A stretch of DNA of 64,000 bases from Porphyra umbilicalis. Lineage: Eukaryota > Rhodophyta > Bangiophyceae > Bangiales > Bangiaceae. The stretch's first letter is position 1. Each line of letters begins with the position of its first letter. The notes under the pieces were generated by a model. It did not search any database. It was not told the DNA's origin and was given only the letters and a program-made list of their open reading frames with translations. A program made the translations under genes and the position numbers. Positions 1 through 10,020 of this stretch are shown one piece after another. Where the stretch lies: NCBI GenBank assembly GCA_002049455.2, contig KV918929.1, positions 62,001 to 126,000 on the forward strand. Reading direction: 5' to 3'.

Positions 1-1238
1 CCTGCAGCGTCGCCGACACAAAGAAGAACTGCTGCTTCAGCCGCAGCTCCTTGCCCCCGTCCGTCGAGTCGTTGGGGTACAGCACCGACGAGATCTTCTC
101 CGACTCCTCCTTGGTCGCCACCGCCCCATAGTAGTCGCCGCGGGAGAAGGAGCCCAGGTCAAACTCCTTGGCCGGCTGCGCGCTCCACAGCCGCAGGTTC
201 AGCGTGTTGTACGTGTCGTACCCGGGGATGGGCGAGTCGTACGCGACGGCGCGCACGACCTCGCCGCCGACCCACTTGAAGCCCTCACCCGTCGACTCCA
301 CGTGCCCGTAGAAGCGGATGGGGTACGTCACGTCGAGGCGCTCAATCTCCCACGGGTTGCCGTGCGTCAGCCAGTAGTCGGGCATCTCCAGCTGGTGGCC
401 CTCCGGGTCTAGCTTCTGGAAGAACATGCCGTACTTGTAGCGGATGCCGTAGCCCCACGCCGGGTAGTTGAGCGTCGCCAGCGAGTCCATAAAGCAGGCG
501 GCCAGGCGCCCCAGCCCGCCGTTGCCCAGGCCCGGGTCGCGCTCCTGATCCGCCACGCGCTCCATGTCGTAGCCAATGCCCTGGAGGGCCTCGGCAAACT
601 GCGAGTTGATCCCCACGTTCATCAGCGCGTTGGTCAGGTAGCGGCCCATGAGGAACTCAAGCGAAAGATAGTACACGCGCTTGACATCGCGCTCCGTGAA
701 GAACTGCTGCGTGTCGTTCCACGACTCGATCAGGCGGTCGCGGACCGACAGGGCCGTGGCCTGGTACGCGCCAAAGTCGTCAAAGTTGTAGCGCGTGCGC
801 GCCAGGGTGTACTCAACGTGGCCAACAATCTGGCGCTGGATGGCAGGGACGTCTGCACGGAGAAAATTAACGACAACAGACGTAAGAGATAAGAGCCGTA
901 GACACCACGCAGAGGTCAACAAAAGAGCGCCACAGAAGCCAAACAGCGTCCGGTTGCCAACCACTGCAACAGATGCATCGAGAAGACCGTCACGCGAATG
1001 AAATGAGGCAAACACCGTCGCGCAGCACAGCCCATCGGCACACCATAGCAATCGCCAACGTACCACGAGCGAGGTACTGCGACATTAAGCTCGCCAGCAA
1101 GCTGTTCCGCCGCGCATGCTCCTCCGAGTACTCCACATCCTGCGGCGTCGTGTTGCCCGTCACCGAGTAGCGGGGCTCCGGCCCAGAGACACGGCCGGCG
1201 GCCAGGTCCTGGAAGGAGCGCGTCCGTTTGTGCTGCAT
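1..1238 (-). CDS. alpha-glucan (starch/glycogen) phosphorylase, 5' part, copy A
   Basis: This is a PLP-dependent glucan phosphorylase, which releases glucose-1-phosphate from alpha-1,4-glucan; in red algae that would be cytosolic floridean starch. The ATG is at 1236-1238 and exon 1 runs 1064-1238 (58 codons plus one base). The donor GTACGT begins at 1063, the acceptor CAG ends at 853, and exon 2 runs from 852 off the left edge. Exon 2 aligns without gaps to 58882-59733 of the complete copy B with 14 differences in 852 bases; I count 13 silent and one Glu/Asp change. Exon 1 has the family N-terminus ([12 protein letters not shown], then [12 protein letters not shown]) but 12 of 58 residues differ from copy B. 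No stop or frameshift is seen in the visible part. The 3' half, with the PLP lysine, lies outside the window, so I cannot say whether the gene is whole. Confidence 0.93.
853..1063 (-). other. intron of phosphorylase copy A (211 bp)
   Basis: On the minus strand it begins GTACGT and ends CTCCGTGCAG. It is a phase-1 intron at the same codon (R|D of [12 protein letters not shown]) as in copy B. Its sequence shows no useful similarity to the 251-bp intron of copy B, although the adjoining exon 2 is nearly identical. Confidence 0.85.
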
Positions 1239-2691
1239 GATAACCGGCAGCGGGAGAGGCGCCCACACCGAACCGTACGTGAAGCGTCGCCCAGCCGGGT
1301 GAGCCCGACCGCCACGTTCACCACCGGCGCGCGAGGCGGAGCACGGTGCACGGACGCGAGCACGGCCTGCTGTTGGCGCAGAGGCGGCTGGCGGCACTTG
1401 AGCTCGGGGCGCCTCGTGCCCGCGGCGGGCCAAGGAGGTCTGGCTGCCAGCGAGGGTGTGGCTGCGGACAGGCCGGCTTCTGGCCCGGTCGTGGGCGCTG
1501 TAGCGATCGGTGGGCCCAGCTCGCGCAAAAGCGTCAGCACCGCAGCCACATCGAAGGGGCGCCGATCACGATACGCTCGGTTGTGTATGGCAACTCCTCC
1601 CGACGTCCAAAATATCTTTGCCGAAACCCCTCGCTCATTGGTCGGGATCAAGCACGGGATCACGAGGGAGGCTTTTCAACAGCGACGGACAGCCGTTGAG
1701 AGGGTCAACCGGTGAGGGCAGGGCGACCATCAGATATTGATTGGTTCTAAATAGCAGAAAGAACTCCATCATGGGGTTCTATTCCCTGGCCTTTAGGACA
1801 GGGTGCTCTCAAAGTGTAGTGATGCACACATATACTTAGAGATCGAGACTTGCTCTCCGTTTCAGAGGTGGCAGTCTGCATTCGTGTCCTCAGACCAAGT
1901 CCATCGGTGCGCCATTTCGCCATTCTGCCACGGCGGATGATCGGGAAAGTGGGGTGCATACCAGACCCTGCTATGGGTATTTGGCCATCAAGTGTTTTTA
2001 TAAGTACGAGTATGAGGCCACCCTTACTCGCCGATTTGATGGGGCTTCGGAATACACTCGCATTTCCTCGGAGGCAGCGAGAATATACTTCTGAAGACTA
2101 GCCGAGTGAGTATGGAATGCATATGCTGTGAGCATCAGAAAAGCCTAGCTGTCAGTGTCTGCTTTGTCCAGTGAAGAAAAGAACCAGCAGCCTTGTTCAC
2201 CTGCGCCGTCGGCCGCAATCCAATGGAGACGTTCTCGAGAACATGAGAAAAACCGATCAGAGTTTGCAGACAGACAGCACCCAAGAAGCGAAGGGGCACC
2301 TAGCAGTTTGCCATATAGTCGCTTGCGAGCCTGCACAGCGCGTCGTGCGGATCCAGCGTTAGAGAGCGGGTCGCAATGGTACCTGCACGTGGTGTCCAGT
2401 TACGGGACAGTTGTGATCTCTGGCGAGACGGCAAGGTTGCTGCGTGACTCCCAGTTTATGGCTTCACTGAGCGTCGGTACGCGCTGACAGCCACCTGTCG
2501 CGAACAAGGGCTGGTCAGACACGTGCTCATGAGCGCTAAACAGCAGCGAGCCAGATCCGACCCGTGTCCCCCTGGAATGCCATCCGTCGCACAACGGATC
2601 TGCCATCAGGTGCGTGGGAAAGTGTGTAGGACCGCGAGAGCTCGGCGCCGACGGCACTGAGGCATCATAAGGAATGCTGTTCAGCATCAGG
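1239..2691. other. intergenic, no gene seen
   Basis: This holds the presumed 5' flank of phosphorylase copy A. It shows no similarity to the flank upstream of copy B. A 21-bp motif at 1903-1923 recurs exactly at 10798-10818. Short open frames here have no recognisable domains. Confidence 0.6.
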
Positions 2692-2824
2692 TATTGTGCT
2701 TCTCACAAAAACTGGATCCGCAACATCCGCTTCAGCATCACGAACCGCCCCCTGAGCCAATGAAACAGTGATTTTGCAACGGAAGCTGATGCACCGAGGT
2801 TCAGTTTTTGTGAGAAGCACAATA
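2692..2824. mobile_element. small inverted-repeat element, mariner/Stowaway-like MITE
   Basis: A perfect 21-bp inverted repeat starting TTGTGCTTCTC lies at 2694-2714 and 2802-2822. TA stands immediately outside both ends (2692-2693 and 2823-2824). The total is 129 bp between the TA pairs with no coding capacity. TA flanks and short terminal inverted repeats are what Tc1/mariner-related MITEs leave. That it was moved by a Tc1-type transposase, such as the one at 24.2-25.2 kb, is inference. Confidence 0.6.
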
Positions 2825-3459
2825 TACTGGCTTCTCAGCAAACTGACATCTGATTGACAGGCCGGAGCATATACGGAAATGAGGACATGATATATTTTTC
2901 CAATAGAATCAGTCGAGGCCGCACGGAGGAGTGAACCAGGACGAACATGACTTCCGGCGGGAAATCCGGCATGCACGAGGCTCGCCAACAGTGCCCAAAC
3001 TGCAGTCCGTGACGGCAGCGTGGCGCGACAGGATCTGCATCAGCGGATTGATTGATACTTTCAGCCAGGACACCAACTACTGATCCTCAAACATGGATTC
3101 AACGCCGCAGGACCGGTGCTGGCTCAGAGTGAACCGGGCGTGGGCGGCCAGTGTCTCCCAACGTGCTATTGCGCCGTTGCCCGCTGGCCACCTCGAGAGT
3201 GACTGCTATCCCCAATTGGATGCACCAAAGAGCTTGCTGACCGTAGCGTGATAAGGGCTGATTGGTGGCTGCCAGACAGCCGGCCTGCAGCAGGCGTGCA
3301 TGTGACATCGCCAGAAGGCCAGCCGATGTCGCCACACTTCTCTGAACAAGCTCATCCAGAGGCAAAGCGAGATTTTAATGAGGGTTGAGCTCGTGGCCGC
3401 TGCCGACGCGCATCCCACGTAAGTGCAGCTGATCCAGAGCGCCAGCGACTTGCACTCCC
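2825..3459. other. 5' flank of the hAT transposase region
   Basis: No gene is recognised. The left terminus of the hAT element that follows should lie in or before this stretch, but I could not identify a matching terminal inverted repeat. Confidence 0.4.
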
Positions 3460-5673
3460 GTGGCTACTCGTCTTTCTTGGCCGCTGGCCGGTCGCTTCGG
3501 GCTCGTCTTTCTCCCCCACATTCCCCGCCATCACTCGTATTCGAACACGCAATCATCGATGGAGAGTTCCCCGCCACCCTCTCCTCCCCCGCCCTCACCG
3601 CCGATCGGTTCTGACTTGAAAGGTGCTGATGCGACCGAGACGCCTGTCGCCGGGCGGCGCAAGCGCCCGCTCAGTACGGGCCTGGGCTCAGTGCCTGCTG
3701 CCACCGACTTCACCAACTTTGTCCGTGATGTCGTAGGAATCACACGGGACGTCGTGATGGTCGCGCCCATGCCGTCAGTGATGCACAAGGGCGAGTACTG
3801 GAAGCTGGCACCTGCTTTCGTGGCACAGTCGGACACGATATCGCCTCTGTGGGGCGTCTTGGACGTGTACAAGCGCCTTACGGACGCAGACGCTGTCGGC
3901 GACGTCCTTGCACGGTGCCGTGTGTGTGCTCTGTCGGGCGCGGACACGTTCCTCTTCCTCAAAGGTGGGGCCCCGAGCAATGGCACTAAGCACATGGAGG
4001 GGACGGCCAACGGCAAGGCGTCACCGTGCCGCCGTGTCGACCATCTGCAAGCGGCGCTGTATCTGGCAAAGAATGCGCAAGGCGGAAATCGGACGCGCGT
4101 GGTGGCGGCCAATGGGACGATCCGCCGCTTCATGCAGCCGAAGGCGCGGCGGGAGCACCACCTCCGCTTTGTCCAGATGCAGGTCATGACGCGGTCGCCG
4201 CACGCGTTTGGCCAGAACCTGTACGTCCGGATGTTTCTGGACGGCCCGAAGGCGCAGTACTCACCCCCGGCTCTGGACACGGTGGCGCATCTTCTCACGG
4301 AGCTCGCGACTTTTGTGTCGGACGCGCTGCGGTCGGTCATCTCGGTCGCCAAGGAGCATTACGCCGGCGTGCCGTTTTGCCACGTAGTAACGGACCTGTG
4401 GACTGAGGAGCACTCGGACCGCAGCAACGGGTCTCTCGTCCTACGACTTACGGACTTGGAAGCGGGGACGGCGCGGGAGCTTTCCCTTGGCGTATGGCGG
4501 TGCTCGGGGAGGCACAACTACAAGAACATCCGCTCGTGGGTCGCCAACCGGCTTTCGTTTTTCGGTATGGAGCTCCAGGACGTCTCGTCGGCGACGAAGG
4601 ACTCGGGCTCGAATGTACGGAAAGAAATGATTGGCTTTTCGGGGGCCTGGGTGCTCTGTGCAGCGCACACGATCCACAACGCCGTTCGACACGCGGTGGG
4701 CGGCTCTGGCGAGACGGCGGCGCAGCGGGCGTCCCGACTCCTTACCTCTGGCGGCCGTACCGGGCGCACGCGAACGGGGTGCCGCAACACGAAGGCTCGC
4801 GAGTTCTTGGGACGTGCGCGCGGCACCATCCGCTTATTTGAGCACTCTCCCGTGGAGGCGCTGGCGCTGTCGGAGATCGTCGTGCCCGAAGACGTGGCGT
4901 CGCGCAACCTGACGCAGGACGTGGTCACGCGCTGGGGGTCGACTTACCTAGCGTTGTGCCGCTTGTACACGATGTGGCCGCGTCTGTCTGTATTCTTCCG
5001 GTCTACATCTCTGTCGGCCGGTCAGCGGAAGCGGAAGCTTCTGAACCGTGGCTGGGACGTGCTCCGGCAGCTGATTGCGGTTTTCTCCCCTGCGTTTGAA
5101 GTGACCAAGGCCAGTGAGACGTCGGCGACCACCCTGGCGGAGATCTTCTTCCTCGTCGTCGCGCTGCGTAAGACGATGTTGGAGGACGCACTGAACGTTC
5201 CCCTGTTCCCAGAGCTCCCCCTCGCCGTCGGCGCCGCCGCTATCGAAACGTACATTGACGAGTACCCCGACGATGCCGTCATTGAGATTGATGGGCGACT
5301 CTACCCTTGCGTCTTGACATTTGTGGACGAGACGCCTGGCCGAGAGTGCCTTGACGAGGAAGCACGGACTGCAGTCTACGTGCTGCGCGATGAGATTGAC
5401 AGACTGTACTTCAACACCCTCGACAACTCCAAGAATTGGCTGAAGAACACACACCCAGTTAAAACTGGCCGATGCGAGTCTTACGGCTTTTCAACTCGTT
5501 TCCGGACAATACGGACATTCTATTGGACGATCATTCACTGTCCACTACAGGAACGACAGGGCATTGGGCAATACAACAAATACTACAACTACTCTGCACT
5601 TTTAGGCGTTTCTTCTCTCTCACCACGCAGCTTCCGCGCTGCCCTCTGCGCCCGGCCATTCTGCAGCGTCTGA
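3460..5673 (+). CDS. hAT transposase, zinc-finger and catalytic (RNase H-like) part
   Basis: The frame is 737 codons. The true start may be the ATG at 3559 (MESSPPPSPPP), which follows a less protein-like stretch. A possible degenerate BED-type finger (CRVC about residue 151, then KHMEG) is followed by hAT landmarks. VTDLWTEEHSD near residue 311 fits the first catalytic Asp. ATKDSGSN near residue 387 fits the second (TDNASN in relatives). CAAHTIHNAVRHAV near residue 399 is the C-x2-H motif, and DVVTRWGSTYLALCRL near residue 487 is the conserved D-x-TRW-ST-Y block. After about residue 660 the similarity fades and the frame ends at 5673, before the dimerisation domain. A low-complexity Pro-rich N-terminus is usual for such proteins. 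Confidence 0.8.
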   Translation: MATRLSWPLAGRFGLVFLPHIPRHHSYSNTQSSMESSPPPSPPPPSPPIGSDLKGADATETPVAGRRKRPLSTGLGSVPAATDFTNFVRDVVGITRDVVMVAPMPSVMHKGEYWKLAPAFVAQSDTISPLWGVLDVYKRLTDADAVGDVLARCRVCALSGADTFLFLKGGAPSNGTKHMEGTANGKASPCRRVDHLQAALYLAKNAQGGNRTRVVAANGTIRRFMQPKARREHHLRFVQMQVMTRSPHAFGQNLYVRMFLDGPKAQYSPPALDTVAHLLTELATFVSDALRSVISVAKEHYAGVPFCHVVTDLWTEEHSDRSNGSLVLRLTDLEAGTARELSLGVWRCSGRHNYKNIRSWVANRLSFFGMELQDVSSATKDSGSNVRKEMIGFSGAWVLCAAHTIHNAVRHAVGGSGETAAQRASRLLTSGGRTGRTRTGCRNTKAREFLGRARGTIRLFEHSPVEALALSEIVVPEDVASRNLTQDVVTRWGSTYLALCRLYTMWPRLSVFFRSTSLSAGQRKRKLLNRGWDVLRQLIAVFSPAFEVTKASETSATTLAEIFFLVVALRKTMLEDALNVPLFPELPLAVGAAAIETYIDEYPDDAVIEIDGRLYPCVLTFVDETPGRECLDEEARTAVYVLRDEIDRLYFNTLDNSKNWLKNTHPVKTGRCESYGFSTRFRTIRTFYWTIIHCPLQERQGIGQYNKYYNYSALLGVSSLSPRSFRAALCARPFCSV

Positions 5674-6754
5674 AGGACACGTGGCGTATCTCCTGCGCGA
5701 CACACAATGTGAAAGTGGGATGGATGGTGCGCATTTACTCGGCCTCGTCACATGATTCCGAGCGATCCCCGCCTCCATGGGGTCGCGCACGCAGCTGAAA
5801 GATGAAGTCAACAGAAGTGCATGACGCGTAGTGTTCGCACATGTCTCGGCTCCGACGTACAGAAAATGAGGACAAAAGGCACTCTGATGGGGTTACTTCT
5901 TTGACGCCGAGCAGGGGCGCTCTGCACTCCATCCCATTGGCCATATCTAAATAGTATCAAGGGTGGATGCGCATGGACACCTCCCTCCTCGCCCCCTACC
6001 CCACTCCGTCCAGGGCAGCTGAAGCATCTACTTGATAGTTTCATCTCGTGGTGCACCCTCCGCCGTGCCACGTCCTCCTGTCGCCGCATCCAATCGCCAC
6101 CACGCCTTCGCCCCACCACCTCCCCCCCCACTGCTCCACCAGCCCCTCCCCCCCCTGCCCCACGCACCGCCCCTGCCGATGTCTGAATGACAACAACACA
6201 TGACCGTGGCCACAGATAGCAAGAAATAGCCAGCCAGTGTAACGACAAGCAGAGATAAGTGACAAAAAAGGCACTGCATCGGCCAACAAGAGGTCAAATA
6301 CGCATACCGGGGCCATAGAGTTAGATCTCGCGGTGCACTCGATGCTTGGTAGGGCCGTCATACCACGCTGATGCTGATGGAACAAACGCCGAATCACATA
6401 AACGAATGCTTCATACCGCTTCAAGGGGGGGATTGGGGGGGGGGAGACTCGTCCCGGCACCACTCTCCACGCACAAGCGACGAAATGGCACAAACAACGG
6501 AAAAACAGCATCGCGTGCTCCCATGTATTGTGGTAGAGGCGGGGGAACTCGGAGGGAGCAGCACAAGTGGTGGGAGAGGGGGGGACGGACGGTGACGAGC
6601 GTTGGCAGCGGTGGACTCCGTGGTGGTGGTGGGGGGCAGGACGACTGCCGGGCTGTTCCTGAGGGGTGAGATTGACTGTTTTCTGTAAGTAAACGGGCGA
6701 CGTGGCCTCTGAAGGTTCAAAACTTTCAACCCAGAAGACTCGGCTTAACTAGGT
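5674..6754. other. spacer inside the hAT region
   Basis: About 1.1 kb divides the hAT catalytic block from its C-terminal domain. It contains C-rich and G-rich stretches (6118-6165 and 6425-6445) and no recognised coding sequence. It could be an intron or a later insertion. No clean GT...AG pair joining the two frames was found by eye. Confidence 0.45.
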
Positions 6755-7495
6755 GTGAACAAGGCGGTCCTGTCCTCGGTTCATTTGACGCCGGGCGGCG
6801 CCAGAATACTGAGGGAGGTAGCGGCCTGGATAGAGGTGGAAGACCCCAACGTTGACGCGGAGGCAGCGGTTCTGCACATGTGCGACAAGCTCATTGATGC
6901 ACGGGAGACTCTTGCAAAGGAGCCTACTCCCGGTGTTGCCGGCGGCAGCGGAAGTGCTTCCCGCAACCCGTCGGTAGCGCGCATGGAGGCGCGCTTCTCC
7001 TTGACGCAATGGGGAACGGGACCCGGTGCTACGCCATGCACGTCAGCAGCCGCACGCCCACAATCGTCTGCATCTCACGCCCGCATGGAGCTCGTTGCTT
7101 TTTTGCAGCTGTCCGAGACGGCTGAGCGGGAGCCTCCCCTGACTTTTTGGGTTCGGCACCGTCAGCAGTTTCCGTCTCTTTATATTTTGGCGGGGTCATT
7201 CTTCGGTGCTGTTGGGTTGTCATCATCGTGGGAGCGGGCATTTTCGTTCACTGGGGGGCTGGTGAGCGAGGAGCGTTCGTCACTGTCGGTGGACAGCGTC
7301 GAGATGCATTCGTTGGTGGCAGCCAACATGGGGATGGTTCCCACGCAGAGCTCGGCGGTGCCAGCGCTGACGAGAGCGCACGCGAGGGCATTCCGCGACC
7401 GCGTGAACTCGTTCGTTCCGAAAGAGGAGGGGGGCGTCGATGGTGTGGACGAAAGGAGCAGGAGCGAGTCACCTCCACCCAGCGATGATGAGTAA
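6755..7495 (+). CDS. hAT transposase C-terminal dimerisation domain (hATC)
   Basis: This is 246 codons in a frame different from the upstream block. Residues about 128-195 carry the hATC pattern: FWVRHRQQFPSLYILAGSFF, followed by GLSSSWERAFSFTGGLVSEE and RSSLSVDSVEMHSLVAANM. These correspond to the FW...FP.L...A...L..P.SS...ER.FS..G.....RS.L......L...N block of the family. The preceding part (HLTPGGARILREVAAWIEVED) fits the segment before hATC in related elements. The TAA stop lies inside the first copy of a 26-bp direct repeat. It is unlikely to work alone and is best read as the C-terminus of the transposase beginning at 3460. Confidence 0.78.
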   Translation: MNKAVLSSVHLTPGGARILREVAAWIEVEDPNVDAEAAVLHMCDKLIDARETLAKEPTPGVAGGSGSASRNPSVARMEARFSLTQWGTGPGATPCTSAAARPQSSASHARMELVAFLQLSETAEREPPLTFWVRHRQQFPSLYILAGSFFGAVGLSSSWERAFSFTGGLVSEERSSLSVDSVEMHSLVAANMGMVPTQSSAVPALTRAHARAFRDRVNSFVPKEEGGVDGVDERSRSESPPPSDDE

Positions 7496-7543
7496 CATAG
7501 ACTTCATAGCACCATTGGTAACATAGACTTCATAGCACCAATT
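7492..7543. repeat. 26-bp direct repeat, two copies
   Basis: A 26-bp unit (core ACATAGACTTCATAGCACCA) starts at 7492 and again at 7518, nearly exact. The first copy includes the stop codon of the hATC frame. Confidence 0.8.
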
Positions 7544-7941
7544 GGTTGTCATCGTTTTTGTATATGACGTTTCTTGAAGCTTGTTCCCAGCGCTTTTGTG
7601 GTGATATGCGCTAGCTGGGTGCCATCATGAGCCAACAGAAAGCCAGCAAGCGGGGGACACCAAAGCGACAAACACCTTTTCGTCGTTGTGCGTGCCCACG
7701 CGTTCGTATGTATCCATACGCATGTTGTAGCCTGTACTAATGTCCCCCACGAGCGAAGACATGCAAGTGGCTTCCACCAACAGACTATGCTCCCTATCAT
7801 TCTTGATTCTGATGGCATGCAGCTGCATAAACCCCCAGCTCACACCGCCCAACACGTGGACGACGACAAGCGAACTGCATCGCCTACCAACGGTACCCAA
7901 AGAGATCATGGTGAGATGCACTCGATTCCTCGACGTGACCG
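7544..7941. other. no gene seen
   Basis: This is AT-richer unique sequence between the hAT block and the 236-bp satellite. Nothing recognisable was found. Confidence 0.5.
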
Positions 7942-8905
7942 CGCAACCTTTAGCTCCACCCCGAACGCAGGCACCCTGCCGACACACTCCAGCGGGCCAG
8001 GCCTCACGCCAAGCACCGGCAGCATCACCTCCACCACGCCCCACGGCGCGGATATCAACGCCACCTTGATGGTGGTGGTCGCCGCGGCGTAGGCCGCCTT
8101 GGCCGACATGGTCGCAGTGGCGGGGGATGCCGGCGCGGCGGCCAAATCAAGGCCGCCGCCTGCCAACAGCAGCAACCACTCTGCCATCAACCTCCCCCGC
8201 ACCGAGGCACCCTTCCGACACACGCCACCGGGCCGGGCCACACGCCCAACGCCGGCAGTATGACTTTCCCCGTGCCCCACGGCGTGCAAATCAACCGCAT
8301 TTGGGTGGTTGTGGTCGCCGCGACGTCGGCGGCCTTCGAAGACGTGGTGATACTGGCGGGGGACGTCGGCGCAGCGGCCGAATACAGGTTGCCGCCCGCC
8401 GACAGCACAAAACGAAAACCGAGCAACCTCTGCCACAACCAGATACCGCGCCGACACACGCCACCGGGCCAGGGCACATGCCCATTACCGGAAGAAACAA
8501 CTCCCCCACGGCCCCTGGCGCGCAAATCAACGCCGACGTGATGATGGTGGTTGTCGCGGCGCCGGCGGATTTGGCCGACGTGGTGATGGTGGCGGGCGAC
8601 CCCGGTGCGGCGGACAGATCGGGCTGATGGTCCGCCCACATCAGCCAGCGCACGCCCAGCAACCAACCCCGCACCGAGGCGCCCAGCCGACACACGCCAC
8701 CGGGCCGGGCCACACGCCCAACACCGGCCGCATCACGTCGCCTACGCCCGACGGCGCGCAAATCAACGCCAGCGTGATTGTGGTGGTCGCCGTGGCGTCG
8801 GCGGCATTGTCTGACGTGGTGACGGGGATCGGGGACCCCGCGGCGGCGGGCAAATCGGTGCGTCGGCGGCAAGCGCCAGCATGGTGACTGAAGCGAGGCA
8901 CGCCG
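7942..8905. repeat. 236-bp tandem repeat, about four copies
   Basis: The landmark GACACAC followed by a CCAGCGGGCC-like segment recurs at 7981, 8217, 8453 and 8689, exactly 236 bp apart each time. Copies differ by scattered substitutions but the period holds. Because 236 is not a multiple of three, successive units fall in different frames. The long open frames across the block on both strands are therefore a by-product of GC content rather than a repeat protein. Confidence 0.9.
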
Positions 8906-10020
8906 GCGCCGGGTCCACGTTTAGGAGGTCCAAGGGGTGTGCAATACAGTTTCCCTGTGCACCGGTCATCGCTGGTCGGGCGGATGATCTCACTCGAATG
9001 CAACAGACAGCCGGATTTGAAATAGTGAGCGTTGCGACCGGCTGCTCGTCTCTGCCTCGCCGCCGGTTTCTACAGTGAACGGACAGGCGTGCGGCCACTG
9101 TGCTGTTTCCCGTCCCTGCTCGCTCCCCCTCACCCCCCCCCCCCCCCCCTTCTGGGTGTACTGCAAAGAAGCATTCCTCCCTCTGCTCTGCGCCCCTCCG
9201 CACATTCCTTACTGGCATGCTGCGAAGCGGCCACATGGGCGGCCGCCAAGAGTTGCTGGCGTCACCGCCGAAGGAAGCGACACGCGTCCCCCCCAACCGC
9301 GTCTGCGACTCGCGTCACGCCTCGGTGTTCGCGGGATTTGTTACCGGACGGCGTGCCGACCGCGGCTTTCGCTACCGTTGCCGCCGGGGTGGGAGGCAGG
9401 GGGGGGGGGGGGGGCAGGCGGGGGGGGGGGTGGCTCTTAGGGGCGCGGGGAGGCGGGTGGGGGTCGGGGGGGGGAGGGGGGGGGGGGGATCGGTGGGGGG
9501 GGGGGGGGGGGGGATCGGGGGGGGGGGGGGGGGTTGGGGCCGGTCGGGGATGCCTTGAAGGGCGGGGAACAGGGGGACCGGCGCGAAGATGTGCGTTTGA
9601 AAGCATCAGGCAGCAGGATGGGAGCGCCGCTCCACGTCGAGCACAGCATGCCTGAGGGAAGAACAAAGCACACAGCTTCGGCGGTTCTCTGCATCATCTC
9701 CTGGCACGGCTTGGCAGAGCACACCGGTCGAGGACCGATCAATCAGCTTCACAGTAAGCAATTCCGGATGTGTCAGCCAGCAACATGTTCACAAGAAGTG
9801 GACCCCACATTCCGAAACGAAGCCCCCCGTGCTCCACATTGGAGACTTTCGAGTATCTGCAATTGCGGGTGGCAGGATATTTCGCCACAGGTACCCATCT
9901 CAAGTGGTCTTTGCTGGAAGATACCCGAACTGAAAAGAAGTCCGTCAGAAGCAACTCAAGCCAAATATCAGTGCCCATAGTAGGGCCTGGTGCATACATA
10001 CTAGACGTGTACTAAGACGC
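8906..10020. other. no gene seen; contains a G-run tract
   Basis: Intergenic sequence with a long poly-C block at about 9127-9149 and the G-run tract annotated separately. Open frames here are composed of Gly, Arg or Pro homopolymers and have no domain support. Confidence 0.6.
9382..9535 (+). repeat. G-run tract, G-quadruplex-prone
   Basis: About 150 bp of runs of 4 to 18 guanines on the plus strand, broken by single non-G bases and short words such as ATCGG. It easily satisfies the four-run G-quadruplex rule many times over. Run lengths in such DNA are unreliable in most assemblies. Confidence 0.9.

Larger units (their letters stand above)
3460..7495 (+). mobile_element. hAT-family DNA transposon, coding part
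   Basis: Two blocks on the plus strand together cover the hAT transposase layout: the catalytic part at 3460-5673 and the C-terminal dimerisation domain at 6755-7495. They lie in different frames and are separated by about 1.1 kb without transposase similarity, so the element is interrupted by an intron, an insertion or decay. Terminal inverted repeats and an 8-bp target duplication were not found. The unrelated-looking non-autonomous hAT-type element at 48.6 kb shows that hAT transposition has occurred in this genome. Confidence 0.75.

Noticed and set aside
7906-8872. Repeat protein from the 236-bp satellite
   Set aside because: The period is not a multiple of three, so units fall into different frames; no single frame translates all copies alike.
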